Part shown: positions 13,398 through 27,839 of the stretch, in pieces | Position numbering within the stretch: position 1 is the first letter of the stretch | How the letters are laid out: each line of letters opens with the position of its first letter | Origin: Apteryx mantelli | Lineage: Eukaryota; Chordata; Aves; Apterygiformes; Apterygidae | DNA: 64,000 nt | Reading direction: 5' to 3' | Assembly: GCF_036417845.1 (NCBI RefSeq) | Contig: NC_089978.1 | Coordinates: 121,922,183 to 121,986,182, forward strand | Notes under the pieces: generated by a model | What the model saw: the letters and a program-made list of their open reading frames with translations, nothing else | Databases searched by the model: none | Told to the model about the DNA's origin: nothing | Translations under genes and position numbers: made by a program

Positions 13398-13440
13398 GTG
13401 GTGGAGGGGGGAGAGGCGAAGGAGGGGGAGAAGGGGAAAA
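13398..13440. repeat. purine-rich G/A tract
   Basis: GGTGG units leading into G5-G6 runs separated by A or GA. A shorter relative of the 5453 tract. Confidence 0.75.
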
Positions 13441-16267
13441 TTACGCTGAGACCAAAAGCCATGAGAGCTTCTGAGCATTTGAATGAGAGCATTGCATCAG
13501 GAGGCTTGAATGCTATTTCCAGAGATAAGTCCAACAGACAGCAACTTTGTCAAAGACTCCAAAGGGAGAGAGTAGGACTCTTAACACATCTGGTACTGCA
13601 TTTACCATGCTCACTAGAGTGGCTGAGCAAGTCAGACGAGTGTGTGAACTGAACAATAAAAAACCTGAAAGTCCAAATTATTGAGAATATTCCATTTCAA
13701 AATCTTTTTTTCTCATTATTTATGTACTTTACATAGCTATTCTTCATGAGCTACTAAACTTTACAATGTTTCAAAACCCAGAACAAAATGCTGAAAATAA
13801 ATTTATCCCAAGTAGAAAGAGCTTTATTGACTTGAAAGAACTTGTTTCCAGTTATTCCAAAGTCACGTAGTCCATACCTTAAACAAGTGTTGAGAGCTTT
13901 CCTCTACAAAAAAGGGAATTTTAAAATTCTGGATGTTAAAGCTAGATATTAAAGTCAACTTGAGCTCATCAGAAAGATCTATTTAATCATGTAAAAATGA
14001 GATGTGCTCAAAAAAATGACAGAGAAATTTGTGCTGATGCAGCTTAAATATTAAAAAAAATAAGAACAAGAGTAAGAAAAAATAAGATAAAAAAATCTGT
14101 GAGTAGCAGGCAAGAGACCTCAGGAAATGATGTCGGTTCCTTGTCAGCTAGCAAGAATGAGGGAAAAAAGAAGACAGAAAATGGACTTTAGCCCCTCTCC
14201 CTGTGGACTCCGTCACCCATTTCCATAGGAGCTGTGCAGCACTTGGAGCTAATACCCCCAGAACAGAGCTTCACATTGTCTCTAGCTTTCCAGCAGTCTG
14301 ACACAAACCATGCTGTTACGCAGGAGTCGGGGATTAAGTCTGTGAATGCACCAGTGCCCTGAGCACATGACCCGTAGTGTTGTACCGGAGTGTAGCTGGC
14401 ATTCACATCAGATCTGCTTCTACCCCATACATCATGGAGCACAAAATAGTTTAAAATGTCAGTATCATCAAGAGGTTTATAAATGGCCAGATTTAGTTAC
14501 AGCGGATTGAATACGTGCCTGCATCTTATCAAATTGGGGCAGAATTATGCCACAGATCTCCAGTTTAAGGCAAAGCATGTGAACAGACACACTATTCATC
14601 TGTATCCAGCGCTCAAAGGAAAGGGCCAGATGTGGGAGGTAAAAGTGAAGTGTCATTTAACCATAGATGTTAAATCCAGGTCTTAAAATGTGCCAAGGGA
14701 CAAAACAAGTGAATAAATCCATCTGTTGTTGTTGGGTAACTTGATTACAGCCCCACCTCAACATGAGAGAAATTCCTCTGTGCTGCACAGCTACAAATGG
14801 CTTTTCACCGCGATGGAGCCAACTGCATCCCTGAGCTTCCCGGAGAAATAAGGGGGCGCACTTTACACAAGTAAATGCCGTGAGAGAGCCGATCACATTT
14901 TCTCCTCACAAGCACGTGCTGTTCAACTGAGACTGGGTTTAAGTTGGCAGAAGTGGCAGTCAGGAAAGGTTGCAGGGCACAATCAAACTTCCCATGGCTT
15001 CTCTACATTTCCTCATGCTCAGAGTGATAGTTATTCCAAAGACTGAGAAAATATCAGCTTAAAATATTCCTGTGAGAATCTGGCACCAGTTGTCTTCCTT
15101 AGTGTTTTCACTATAAATTAATTAGCTGTTTCATAGACACATTTTCTATTTATAACACTTTCCTCTGTGATATTGATGCTGACTTCCTCCTGCCTAAATA
15201 TTAGATGCCAGCTGTGGGTTCCCCGTTGTTTCACCCACAAGTCAAACAAACAAACCATAACAAAAAGCACTGTTATCGGTGCATTCAGAAACAGAATTGG
15301 TGTTATAATTTCAACAAGATGTAATGGACAGCACCTATACATAGCAAAACTGGAAATAATTACAAAAGTAGCTGCCCCGGCCTGCCGTGAGAAAAGATGC
15401 TGACCTGCCTTCCCCCAAACACTGAAGCTTTCTCGTGTCCTAAACATAGGGCTATATACGGCCATCAATTCAGTTTTAATCTCCTCAGTCTTTATCTTCA
15501 GTGAAGCATCCATTAAGACACTGAACTCAAACACAGCCTGCAACAAAGGGGGACATCCAGTGCAAGCTTTTGGTGTGCTGAAGCCAACTAGGGAGCAGCA
15601 TGTCATGGAAGAGCCTCACAATTAAAAAAAGAAGTCCAACTACACTCAAAACCTGTGGAGAAACAGTTTCCTGCCTTTTCCACCCAAGTCTTCACTTTCT
15701 TTCCTCTCTTACAGCATTTACAGACTTCTGTCACCCTGATTAATCATGTGCACAGGACGACAGCACCCAGCCAGATGGCATTTCTTCTCACTTTCCCCTC
15801 CAGGTGGTAGTTACCCATCTCGCCCACCCTTGATGCCTTGCAAACACACCACAGGATCCTGCAGAAACTGGGGAGGCACCAAAGGAGAGCAGACAACCCC
15901 GGCTGGCACCTCCACACTCCTGCCACGGCGGCCAGCTTGTGCCATCCTCCAGAGCTGCTCTCCTTCACTTCCGAGGGGCTGGGCCAAGAATGGCAATTTC
16001 AGGTTATAAATAATAGTATGGGACCCTCTGTGATCCTCTACAACTTAGTTTTACTATGGACAACATCTTCCTAGGTGGGATAAATGAAGTCAACTATAAT
16101 AAACTGCTCCAGTCTGATCTGGAAGGTTTTAGGTGGATTGGTTTAGTTATTTTTTTTTAAATATAAATTCCATAATGATTATCCCCAAGCTTTATGGTTT
16201 CTAATAAGATGTTTGCAAAAGGGTGCTAGGAATAGATAGAGCTATTTTACTGTTTTTTTTATCTTTG

Positions 16268-16279
16268 CCCCCCCCCCCC
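16268..16279. repeat. C12 homopolymer, preceded by T8
   Basis: Twelve C's directly upstream of the MIR-like SINE, with a T8 run at 16253-16260. Confidence 0.95.
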
Positions 16280-16300
16280 ACTTTCCCTTAAAGTTATAGT

Positions 16301-16487
16301 AATACCTAGCTTTTCTATAGCACTTTCAGAAAGAAATCTCAAAGGACCATGAAATGATGATAATAGCACACACAGGGAAGTGCAATTGCTTGACAAAAGT
16401 CACCCAACAGGCTACAGCCAAGCCAGCAAGCCTCACATTCCCAAGTCCCACTCTACGGCTCTCCTCCGTGGGCCACACTGTCTCTTT
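16301..16487 (-). mobile_element. MIR-like amniote SINE (near full length, antisense)
   Basis: On the plus strand it opens AATACCTAGCTTTTCTATAG and is followed by a CACTTTCAG...ATCTCAAAGG segment, the reverse complement of a MIR-type 3' tail. The middle (AAAAGTCACCCAACAGGC) is the antisense of the conserved MIR core around 'gtgacCttgggcaagtcac'. The right end (GGGCCACACTGTCTC) is the antisense of the tRNA-related head. The family is the old amniote MIR group best preserved in turtles and crocodilians. It is heavily diverged and non-functional. Confidence 0.82.
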
Positions 16488-16711
16488 ATAATGGCTTCAA
16501 TTTATTAATAAAATGCAGAATAACTGCAAGATAAGAGAAACAAAATGACAGACAGAACATACTTTAAGCCTTTGTTTGCTTTAAACCCAAGAGGCAGAGC
16601 TGCCATCTCACAAATTTTTTGTAATCCCCTACAGATAAATGACACGTAAGTTTGCAAAAAATGAGCACTTTGACTGGGAATAGGTAGCCGGTGTGTTTCA
16701 GCTGGAAGATT

Positions 16712-16725
16712 CCCCCCCCCCCCCC
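16712..16725. repeat. C14 homopolymer
   Basis: Fourteen uninterrupted C's, G's on the other strand. This is the second long C-run within 450 bp. Confidence 0.95.
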
Positions 16726-19700
16726 ATGAGAATCTAATTTAATGCTATCATTAGAAATATGTTGAATACAACATTTGTTCTCTCTAAAAATCAATCTTAA
16801 TTGTAAAAAGGCATATAGCTCATGAGGGGATATTGAGGCAGGGGGTCAGGAAAAAAAGGCCAAGAAACCCTTGGAGACAGGAAAGAGTGGTGTGAAAGGG
16901 GTGCACCTGAAGAACACATATTTCTCTGCAGTAATTTGCAGATTCCAGAGAATGGAGAACCCTGCATGATGCATCCAAGGGACTGTTGCTCAAGCAACCA
17001 CAGAGATAAACGTTATGAACCAAAAAGAATATGAAGAAGCTGTGCAGGAAAAGCTGTTTTCAGCCTAATGATTTTGTCTTTTTTTCTAGATGTACTATGA
17101 TAGAAAAGGAAAACTGTTATTATCTTCATAAATTCTTATTAATATTTATAGGAACTTCACATACCATGCATTAATATTTCATACATTTGTGTGAAAACAT
17201 CCCCATACCATAAACATTTTCCCCCTCAGCATGATGGAGAGATTCTTGGAGGTGCGGATTATCATAGACCAAGTATTATTTAGTAAACATTTCTATATAG
17301 TAGTTTTTCCTAAGGCTTCATACAAGACCCAGAGGTCTATTTTATTGGGTGCTGCAAACAACCAAAACTAAAACCCCAAGCCTAGAGTCTTAATGGTCTG
17401 AGCTCAATTCCACGAAAATTGATCAGTTTGCCCCCACCCCTTTACATTCTTATCACCATTTCTGATTTAACTCCAGACAGGAAAAATTATATACCTTGAT
17501 TGAAATCTTGTCTACCTTGCAAAACAACTGACGTTTTATACCACCCAATGGCTCAAAATACTAATTTACAACTATAATATGTTTTTTATCTTGGCCAACA
17601 CACCATGAAGATCACTAGCCAACTAATGGATGTATCTATTTCTCTTCTTATAAAACTGGGGAGGTGCTAATAAATATAGTGTAGTGTTGAGTAACTCTTC
17701 AACCCCACTTCCAGAGATTACCACCTCCACACCAGCCAGCAGCACAAAACATCTTCTCTAGCTTCAGCTTTGAAACTCGTCAGTAACAGTTTAAACACAG
17801 CTTTTTGATAAATGAAACAAGTCAGTACCCCTGAAATATCCTCAACCACAACCACTTAAGATAGCAAAATGACTAATTAAATGATCCCTGAGACTGTAAA
17901 CCACATTCCAGATGCCTTATAAGATTATAAGCCTTTTTGGAAGGCTTTGAAGCTATGGCACTCTATGCATCTGTAGCAAGTACTTAGATCCAGCAGCTTT
18001 GTCTTAGTTACACACTTGTATAATACATTAAAGTCCATCAAATTTCTGCAGAGTTAATATAGCACGTTCTTGGTCAAATGCCTTCTAACCCTTGCACATG
18101 GAAACTCCAATAGTAGAAGAAAGTGAAAGTGACATGGTTTGTTCTCCATTAATATTACTAACCATCTCATGCAAGTTTTAGCAAGAAGCAAGGGAGCAAT
18201 TAAATGAGGCCTAACTTAATGGAATGAGGACTTAAGAGGGAAGGAAAGTCAGAAAGAGAAAAAAAAAAAGGAAATACTACACAAATAGAAAATAAATTGT
18301 GATGTGTGACAGAGGAAGAAGAAAAGTAGAAAACCAAAAGCAGACGCCCTAAAAGGAAACCCCTCCCACCCCCCAAAACAACTGGAAAAAAACTGAAAAA
18401 ATATGAAACAAAAAGAAATCAAATCAGTTCATGCAAAAACATTTTATGTACAATACTTTCATAGATCTTCTATTTACACAAAGAAGATATACAATAGGAA
18501 CCAAGGAAAAAATGAAATCCTAAATTCCTACCCAATCATATATACTAGAATGAAGATTGTAACATGATGCTCATAGTAGAATGGACATACTAGAGTCACT
18601 TACTGATATTAAGCTTGTTTTATTCTTTTAAAGGCATCTTTCTAGGGAAAACACAGTTTCATGATAAAACAGATGCAGTAATTACATAGAGGTCTTTCCC
18701 CTTCTCAGTGATAAAGTACCAGTCATGCCCAGATTCAGCTTGGCATATGTCTGCTGTAACATCAAAAAGGATGGGGCAGCCCATCAGGTCTCCTAAAAGT
18801 CCTCAGTTACTAAATTGGGAAAGCACTAAGTATGAGTAAAAGGAAAATGATGGATCTAGGGAACTATTCTTTTGACAGTTATGTTAAAGGTTCTTCCAGA
18901 AACAGTTTATATACAGGCAACTAGTCTTACCAGTGCCCATAGCTTCCTAATCAAATTAGAAAGATTGAGTCATTAGGGTCAAGTGACCAGCCACAAAATG
19001 ATTAAAGACAGTAATCAAGAAATCGAAACTAATTAGTACCTAAGCCTATTAGAATGGCTTAGAAATAAATTACTTCTACATGAATTTATGTCTAGAGGTC
19101 CAATTTTGAAAAGCAATAGAAGAAGTTTCAGAAATTGGTAGGTACAACTCACAGTATTCCTGAGCTGAATAAAGTATGCTGGATTTCAGGGGAACATGGT
19201 GGAATGCAGAAAAAAAGGTGCACAACTCCAGGGCAGCATTTTCAGATGGATGACCAGATTTTGAAGGTTCAAGAATTGCAGGATTTGAGTAGTCTTTCAC
19301 AGGTACTGTGGTTAACTTACTCGCTTGAGAGCAAACTACATCTTTAAATGACTAACTTTAGGAAATTTTACTCCAAAATATAAGAGCAATAAAAAAAATT
19401 CTTTTCAGAAGATTTGAGAAGCAAAGGGGAGAATGCTAGAGAACAAGTTGCCTCTCTCAATTTGTAGTTTTTGGGAAAGCTCAAAGTGTGAGATTTCAGT
19501 TTTATCTAAGCACCCAGAAGCTGAGGTACTCTTTTGAGCTTCTTTGGTATGCAGACCTGGGTGAGGTTCCACCAAATTTCTCATCTTTACTAACAGAAAT
19601 ATTGCAGATGCACCCTCTCGTCATGGCATTTCAGCATATTTATTTTTCCTCTCCACTACAACCAGGAAATGGAGAGGAGCATAAAAATTAGAAATTATGG

Positions 19701-20559
19701 AGAAGAAACAAACATCATCCAACTATTTTGTATGTCAAGTTCTATTCCCATTTTCCTTAAGATAAGGATTTGAACTTTTTTTTTTATTAGGACCATGAAT
19801 CCAAAGAGATTTATGCATTCAGTATATATGTTATGCATGTGCATACACAGAGTGCTTTTAAAAACAACACTACTAAGAACCGTAAAATTAAGCACAGAAT
19901 TCTTTCCGAAGATGAGGTTTTCTTGTTAGCCCCAATCTCTATTGAAAGCTGTCCTTATATTTTAGAAAGCATGTTTACGCTCATCTCAGAATATCTTGCT
20001 TCAAAGCACACTTACAAATTTTTCTCAGAGGCACAACTAACACCGCAATATGAGTAACTAACTGGATAATCAAAAGTTATTATATAGCAAGTATTTTTAA
20101 GTTCAAAATTGATGGTTTGGTAATCATAGTCCAAACAAAAATAGAAATTTTGATCTTTTTACGATATCTAGACTACTCCAGCCTTCTTCTGATATGCTTC
20201 TTTGACTCCTGCATCATCCTGATTTGTAGGAAGAGTTTACTCTCCTGTCTCATAGCTTACAAATATCTACCTGATATCTACTATTTTCTACAAGAAAGCA
20301 AATGACCTCTTTTGACACAGCAAGAGGCTAATATCTGTAAGTACTCTGCTTTTCTTTCCCTTTGGAAAATTTACCAAAAAAGCAAAAGTGAAAGCAGCAT
20401 TCTTTTTACCAAAAGAGCAAGAGAGGTAAGGTGCTCTAATTCATCACACAAACAGAGGCTGCTCCCAGTGAAGATGTGCCAAGAGCATTACACTTAATTA
20501 TGCGAACTCCAGCTTATGGTCAGGCCACCTTTTCTTCTTAGAAAACACCATCAAGGCGC

Positions 20560-20576
20560 TTTTTTTTTTTTTTTTT
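20560..20576. repeat. T17 homopolymer
   Basis: Seventeen T's. No retroposed sequence was recognised next to it. Confidence 0.95.
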
Positions 20577-23500
20577 AAATAAGGCTGTATCTGTTGGAAT
20601 CAATCTTAGGCTGCTATTTTGCATCTCTGCCAGCTCACATGTAGCTGAGCATGGATGGGATAATAGAACCATAGTTGTCTGTTAAACATTGTGATTTCAA
20701 CTGAATGAGCCTCTATTTTCAAAAAGTAGTCTGCTTTTCATGGGAAGTCTTGTTTAACTTTATTTTTAATCAGACAATTGAAAATTAAGCACCTCCGATG
20801 TGGAAAAACATGTCTCTAAAGGACACACTGGCAGCCAGCAAGAAAGGAAATAGTGGACCTTTTTCCCCTCTCCTTCTCTAAGAACACATAGGCAACAGGA
20901 ACATATTTTAGCTTTTAAGTGGATGAAAAATTATCACCTTCTTTTTCCCCCTTTTCTGCTTTCTCTCTCTCACTTCTTTCAGTCCTCCCTACCTTCTGTC
21001 TGCTCACTGAATTCTTGCCTCAGCTCGTTCAACAATTCTTTATTTTTTCTTCATCTCTTCCTCCCCCCACATAATCACATTAGTGCTTTTGGAGCTACAG
21101 CAGTATATCTTTCCCCGGGGTCTGGTGGCCTTTACCTAGTCATGCACCGTTCTGGAGCAAATGTGGAGGCTCAGTACAAAATGAACCACCTGGTGCATAG
21201 TGCATGAGCTTCAGTACAGAGAATATCATTTTCAATCATACTGCACTCTTCTAGTTATGAAATGGAAAGTGTACACCAATTGCAGCAAGCTCTGCGGGCA
21301 ACTGTATCTGTGGCATGGACTTAAACAAGAGGGCACTGTGAAGGTTTGGCTCCTTGGTCATGGGCCTGCTATTATTTGGCGGGAGGTGGCAGAAGGTGAC
21401 AGCTCCAGCCTTGGTCGCGGGGAGGGATGGAGCAGCCAAGCTCAGGGCAGGGAAGCACCCTGTTCCCTACCACCGCCAGGAACCACAGGTGCACCTACAT
21501 AGGTGCCTACACACACCAGCAGGTGTTGCGCTCTGCTTGGTGGTTGCAACCACCCAGGCTACTTAAAACTCAGTCACAGTGAGCGGACTTGCGCAAGGCC
21601 ATTGTACGAACTGCATAGGACAGCACAGTTTTGTGTGCTGCCTCGCACAGAAGAGAGTTAATAACAAAACTGACATGCATAGCACATTTGCTCGGTGTTA
21701 CGTGAGATAAGCAGCATGTTTGGCAGGAATTCAGTTTGGGCTTGTTATATTTCCAAATGTGTATGTTTCTCGATGTTTAGATACCAAATGTTGTGCTCCA
21801 ATTATCATAGCTTCCTGGCGTGCTCTAGCCCCGTTGAGACATTTCCCTGGCTGTATGATGCTCTTTGCAGCAGTAGCAGCTGCTGATAGTCTCCTGGCTG
21901 CATTCATCAGGCCAGGGCTTCTTAACACCATTTCAATCATTTATGCTAGAAAACCAGTACTAAGCAAACTCAAACCTCTCCAGTCCTTCTTACTTACATT
22001 AAGTCTTCAGTCAGCTCTGGTTATTGTGCTTTAAAGATATTCAAGTCAATTGCTTTTTAGCATTAGAAATGTTAATTTGGCTCCACTATAAAAAAAAAGG
22101 GGGGGACAAACAAACAAAACCAAAAAAGACCCATGACTTTAAAGTGCTTATAGCAAGTTTCCCAGATCATGAAGAAGGTATGGTCCTTCATTTCCACCTC
22201 TATCACTAGCTAATATGCATTAAACTTTTAAATATTTTTCCATGATCATGGAATACATGCCCTGGGAAAACAAGTATCGGGGGAGAGAGTGGAATTTGAG
22301 GAACATTTCTCTAACAGTAGTTTTTTCATCCATTGATTTACAGGCTACTGATTTACAAGCTGTGAATGAATAGTAGCCTTCAGCAACAGGAAGCCAGGCC
22401 ATTGAGAAACCCTAGCGCGTCAGGTGGAGCCCGGAGACAAGCCTGTCTGCTCGCCGGCAAATTCACTCCAGGAGCCCCCTGTAATCAGAGCTGTTAACCA
22501 GAAGGAAATGTCTTCAGTACTCTTACATGGCCCTTAATCAGACACTGACAGAGTCCCTTTGATCAATGCATTCTCAAAAGGATGGTAACTGCAGTTTGCC
22601 GTATGCCTACATAGCTTTCCCAGTCAGTTCCCAACGTGCACAGTCAGAGGAATTACTCAGATTTCTCCCTCTGCTTTCTTTTTATTTTGCTGCCTCAGAA
22701 GACTGAGTCAAAAGAGACTCAAATTAGCAACATCGAGCACCACTGATGCTTAATAGCTTCGCTGCTCCCCTGAGAGTTGGGGAAAGGCAACCTCCACTTG
22801 TGCGCATCTTGTCGCATTTTACAGCCTTGGAGATGGGGCCACAGGGAGCAAAACCACTTGGGCAGCTATTTTTGAAGGGTCCAGGCTGATGGGTATCTGA
22901 GGCCAGAGTCGGACTATACCAATTTTGCATGCATTTTCTGTGACCCAGATGATATTGTAAGGAAGGTATTACTGGAGATGAAGACCCTGCATCCCAGAAA
23001 GCTACCACAGAGCCAATTACTTCAATCAGCAAGGAAGCACTACGTGTAAAATATCTTTCAGAGGAGGATTGCACAAAAATGATTAGTTGCTGAGGAGCTA
23101 AGCTCTTGTCTCAGGCAGCAGGGCCTGAGTGTTACTGTGTTTGGCGTAAAAGGAGAAGCAAGTGGAGACCATTATCAGCACTCCAGTGGCAATCCTCACA
23201 GTCACGTCTGCAGCCCAGGAGCTGGCGCGCCCCAGGCCAAGTTTTTCCAAAAACGGAGGAAGGAACCTGAAAGGCTTGTGTGTTTTCACTGCTGGAGGGA
23301 AGGGCCTCTGTTTCTCCTCAGATGTGTAACTAATGAGCGTAAGACCAGAACAACTAATTCCACACATTACATAAGGAAAAGAGTGAAAGAACAGAAGTGC
23401 TCTTTAGAGAGAGGGGAATAAAAAAAAAAAGGATTGTTTTAAGTCCCATTCCATTAAAAGAATGTGGTGTAAGCGCAGAGATCATCAAGAAAAATAGGAA

Positions 23501-26500
23501 TATATTAATCAGGCAGTCATTCCCCATCCTTTACATCACCTGGTTGCACCTTGGTACAGCAGGGGTCCAAAGCAGTGGGTGATCATACATAGCATATGCA
23601 GTGAACTGTGTAGCACATATGGTATATACATTGCAGAAACATAAGATAAAAGCTCACCTGCTGTTCTGTGGCTTTCTTAATAGAGTGCCTATGCACCGCT
23701 GGGTGAATTAGGAGTAGAGTAGCAGCTTTAACTCTAGATTTCCTCACTTCTGTGTTAGAAAGCTTTTCTTGTTTAATTTAAGTACTTATTAAGTCACTGA
23801 GGAAATGAAGGAAATGAAGAATGTGATGTTAAGACACAGTGCAATTTAAATGGAGCAAAGGAACCCTCTTAATTTTAGGCAATCGTATTACATAGTAAAA
23901 GATACCCCACAGACGAAACAGATATAGTAGACCTAATTCCATAGTGTAAGTACTATATAACAACAACAACTATATTCATTTAAAAAAGCACAAATGGCTC
24001 AAAAAGTTCAAAGAATACTAACACTGTCATTCATGAACATGTCAAGGAAAGAGATAAGAACAAAATTAGTATTCAAATACCCGAAAAGGCTGCCCACCTT
24101 CAACAGTGAAAAGAAGAAAAGATTAAAGCATATGAAAAAGAAATGGTGTTTCATTTTGAGGAGTGGCAAGTTTGATATTGCACCCACTTGCAGTATATAT
24201 CTATTTCATTAGGCATACCATAAGTTAAACACTCACTACCTAGACTGAATAATGGCAGCATCCAGAAAACTCACAGCTCTTTATAACAGAGATCTCATCT
24301 TGGGCATACTCCTTACTCCTTTGACTATAGAAGGAGACTAGATAGATAAAAATTAGGTAGGATGAATCTGGGGTGTAACATTTTAGCAAAAATAAGCTGT
24401 AGCGCCACATCTTAATCTGGACCATATGTGAAACTGGAGTTTTTGTAGGTTCTTATTTTTGGCATTTTCCTAAAGAAAATAATTATAACTCCTCAAACAT
24501 TTTTCACAGTTTCAGGACATTTCCCTCCCCCACCTACCATCTGCCATACAAGGCAAATTGTATGATCTTCAGTTTTATACTAAAGCTATTTTAGATCTTC
24601 CTTCATGCATGCAGTAGAATATTATCACTGATCCATATGATGTTGCTTGTAGTAAGAATGACCTACTCAGTAATCATTTCTTTCTTTATGGCTAATTCTG
24701 CCATTCATCTATTGTAACCTTTAATACAGAAATTTCTCAAAAACAGTTTTCCACAGTTTCATATATTATTTCATGATAGCTGAAGAAAACTAAGAGTCTA
24801 GAAGAATAGTTGTTTGTTAATGTTTTCTATTTCTTAGTAAAGAATTTTTATCCTCATTGTCAAGCATCATAGCCAAAAAAATAGTTTTATAAACTATCAT
24901 AAGACACAAAGTAATCCTATCCTTAAATCTATATGTTTTCTATGCTATCATTCATTCATATATTCTCTGTGTTTGTGAAACAGAACAAAGAAATGATAGA
25001 ATGGGATAAAGAGACTCAGCACATGCTTAAGCAGCCCACATTATTCATAAGTGACCAAACAAATGCAATAAGCCACCAGGAAGTTGTATCTTACAACTCT
25101 GCATTGAATTATGGGAGCTCCTATCCCCCGCAGGTTAGGGAAAAACCTGCACATAGAAATAGAGTTCCCATTTCTTTCATCAGTCCCCCTCGCCTCCCTG
25201 TCAAATCCCAAAACATCTTCAGCATCCATGGTGTCAGCCTGCTCAGCATCAGTGCTACTGCCTCATTACAGGGAAATAATGCTCCTGAACCAAAGCACAT
25301 GCTCAGCCTCCAGAAGCAAACAGATGCCACAGGAGCCCAATGCAGAGTCCAATACTGACCCTTGGGGAATGAATTTTCAGAATTAAACAGTACTTGGTAA
25401 AATTGAGAGGCAACTGGATGATGGATAGACCTGACAAAAATCCAGAACTTCCGGGAACTGCAAGATTCTCACGCTTCAGTATTTTAGTTCTTGATCTAAT
25501 GTTATTGAACCTTTTCATAAAATGAAAAACTAAAACCAAAAATAAAGCTTTTCCCTCTCCTACCCCTAAGATTTTTACTTATCCCATTCACAGTAAAGCC
25601 AGGACATTTGCGCTGCCAGGATGCCTTTTGCCTTCCCGTTCGCATTCCTCAAGGATGTGTGCCATGTCAAGAAGCGAGATTGATGCATGCCATAAGAAAA
25701 CTTATACCAGCAGACTGATGCCATTCCTCTGCACACCCATTAAATAATCTTCTGATTCATTTCAGAAAAGCTTGTTTTTCAAAGATGGAAGAACCAACCC
25801 AAAAGGTGGAGAGGGAAGCTTTTATTCAAGTAGCTGCTTAGCAGTTGGGTTCCTCCTTATTAGCCAAACGCAACCAATACAGACAGAAACAAATAATCAA
25901 GCAATCCCAAAGGGGAGCAGGGGGAAGAGTATAACATTAATGAGCCCCAGTACTGCTTCAGTAAGCCTGGTTTGCCTCAAGCTTTGGGCCTGCACTGATG
26001 GAGCTCAAGTGTCCTGAGCAGATAGCAACGCATGGAAGTGGGAATCCTCCTTGGTTGTTGTATGACGGATGTCAGATGCTAGGACGTTGTTGTTCTTGTG
26101 GATGTTTATACATATAAATTTAAAAAGCAAAACATAAACAAACAGGGGAAACCACTGTAAGCCTAAATACAAGAGCAACCTTGTATGCTAGCCCAAAGAT
26201 TGAAAGCAGATGTAAGACTCTGTAATTAGGCCTGATTCAAGCTGCCCGAAGTGCATAAAACCAGTTGTTTTGGAAATGATGGGAGGGGCCAGGCTAATAT
26301 AAACACACTTTGCCTTTTTGCTGCACATGGCAACAGATTAAAGCAAATGAAGCTAATTAATCATGGGGCAAAAAAAAAAAATCTTCAGGGAGGGCACTTA
26401 CACACTGTCATCCTTCAAAAATGAAATGTTTAAATATTACTTTTTCAGAGCTTATATTCCAATTATTCAGATCTGAAAGCCTGATAAAGCTGAACTATTT

Positions 26501-27811
26501 CTGGATATTCTATATTTATTGAACACATGCCTCTTAAAAAGCATAAAGTGATTGTGAATTCATCAGGAAGAGATTACTGATAGCTGCCTAAATCAGGTCC
26601 ATGGGATGTCTAGCTTAACAAGATTTGGAGCAAGACCTTGTGCCTTGGAAAGGTTGAAGGTAAAGGCTTTCCAGATGAGTAGCACTGATACAGAATGATG
26701 TCTAGGAGGTGGCATTATAAATGTATCATATCATTTCACATGTTTTGGTTGGTTTTTGGTTTTCCTTTAGAGAGAATGGAAGTACACTGCCCGCTCTATA
26801 CCTAAAGATTTAAGGTTTGGCTGCATTTCAGCAGCACACAGAATTAGTAGTTTTGGTCAAAAGTGAGAAGTTTCCTTCAAAGTGAACTGGACCCTCTGAA
26901 CGTTGGATCTAATTAAGACTCCTCCGACATCCCCACCTGGATGTGCAGTTCCTTTGTTTTATCTCACAGAAGCCTACTAGAGGCTGTCAATCATGCATAG
27001 TACACAGAAACATTTTATTAAACTTGATGAAAATGTTGCATTGAACATTGAAGTCATATCAGATAACATTACCTACAGCATTATCATAAAGATAAAAAAT
27101 TCCAATTTTTTTTGCAGAAGTAAGATCTGATGTATATTAACCACCAGTAGCTATATTGGGGACATCAATATTATAAATATACTCACTATGCTTAAACTTT
27201 GCTTTCTCATCACATAACTCAAAATGTTGCCACTATGCAGAGGGAAAATTTCAGTGAAATAGTTCCAAGAGCTGAAGCATCAAAAAAGACCCACATCCCT
27301 CTAAAATTAAACGCATGCATTCCTGTCATATCTGTTTTCATAACAGCATTATTACTCCTCTTTCTGTCTCAGATTTTGCCTTTACACAGTATATGAAAAT
27401 CAGTCTGGAATGTGCTGGAATGATGCTAATCTGTTGTTCAGTACCAGTTGAAGAAACAGTCACATTACGTACCCGCTACACATGTAAACACAATATTCAA
27501 GGTTTCTATACCAAAGGACAGTTAAGAAGGAAGGAGGATCTCAAAGCCCCCTCAGTACAGTGGGATTAAACCACTAGGGTGCAGCTCTGAAGTTTGGCAA
27601 CAATTTTTTTGTTTAACCTCAGACAAGTCACTGAGGTACACTTATTTTAGAGTCATTGCCTTAATCAGCATTTCAAGAAATTTAAACACCTGCCTCTCAT
27701 TTTTTAAAGCAGTTCCAAGTGCATACAAGTCTCTGACTGTCAATAAAACTTAAGACTCCCTGTCCCTCTGCTCAGACTACACACATTTAAAAAAGCAAGC
27801 ACACTCTTATG

Positions 27812-27839
27812 CTCCCTCTCCCCCCCCCTTCCCCTCCCC
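27812..27839. repeat. pyrimidine/C-rich tract
   Basis: CTCCCTCTC, then a nine-C run, then TTCCCCTCCCC. Confidence 0.9.

Larger units (their letters stand above)
11840..16300. other. intergenic, no gene recognised
   Basis: Unique sequence with a CCTT/CCCT run at 12346-12365 and the purine tract at 13398. The longest open frame in the window (162 codons, minus strand, 15118-15606) lies here. It has no recognisable domain and no splice support, and I treat it as chance. Confidence 0.65.

Noticed and set aside
15118..15606. Longest open frame in the window (162 codons, minus strand)
   Set aside because: No recognisable domain, no splice or promoter context, and this length is near what chance gives in 64 kb over six frames.
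22796..22900. Possible MIR fragment around CATTTTACAGCC...GGAGATGGGG
   Set aside because: Only short pieces resemble the MIR core. The order and the tail are not recognisable.
25333..25375. Possible old CR1 piece (GTCCAATACTGACCCTTGGG)
   Set aside because: About 20 bp resembles a CR1 antisense motif, but the flanks do not continue the match convincingly.
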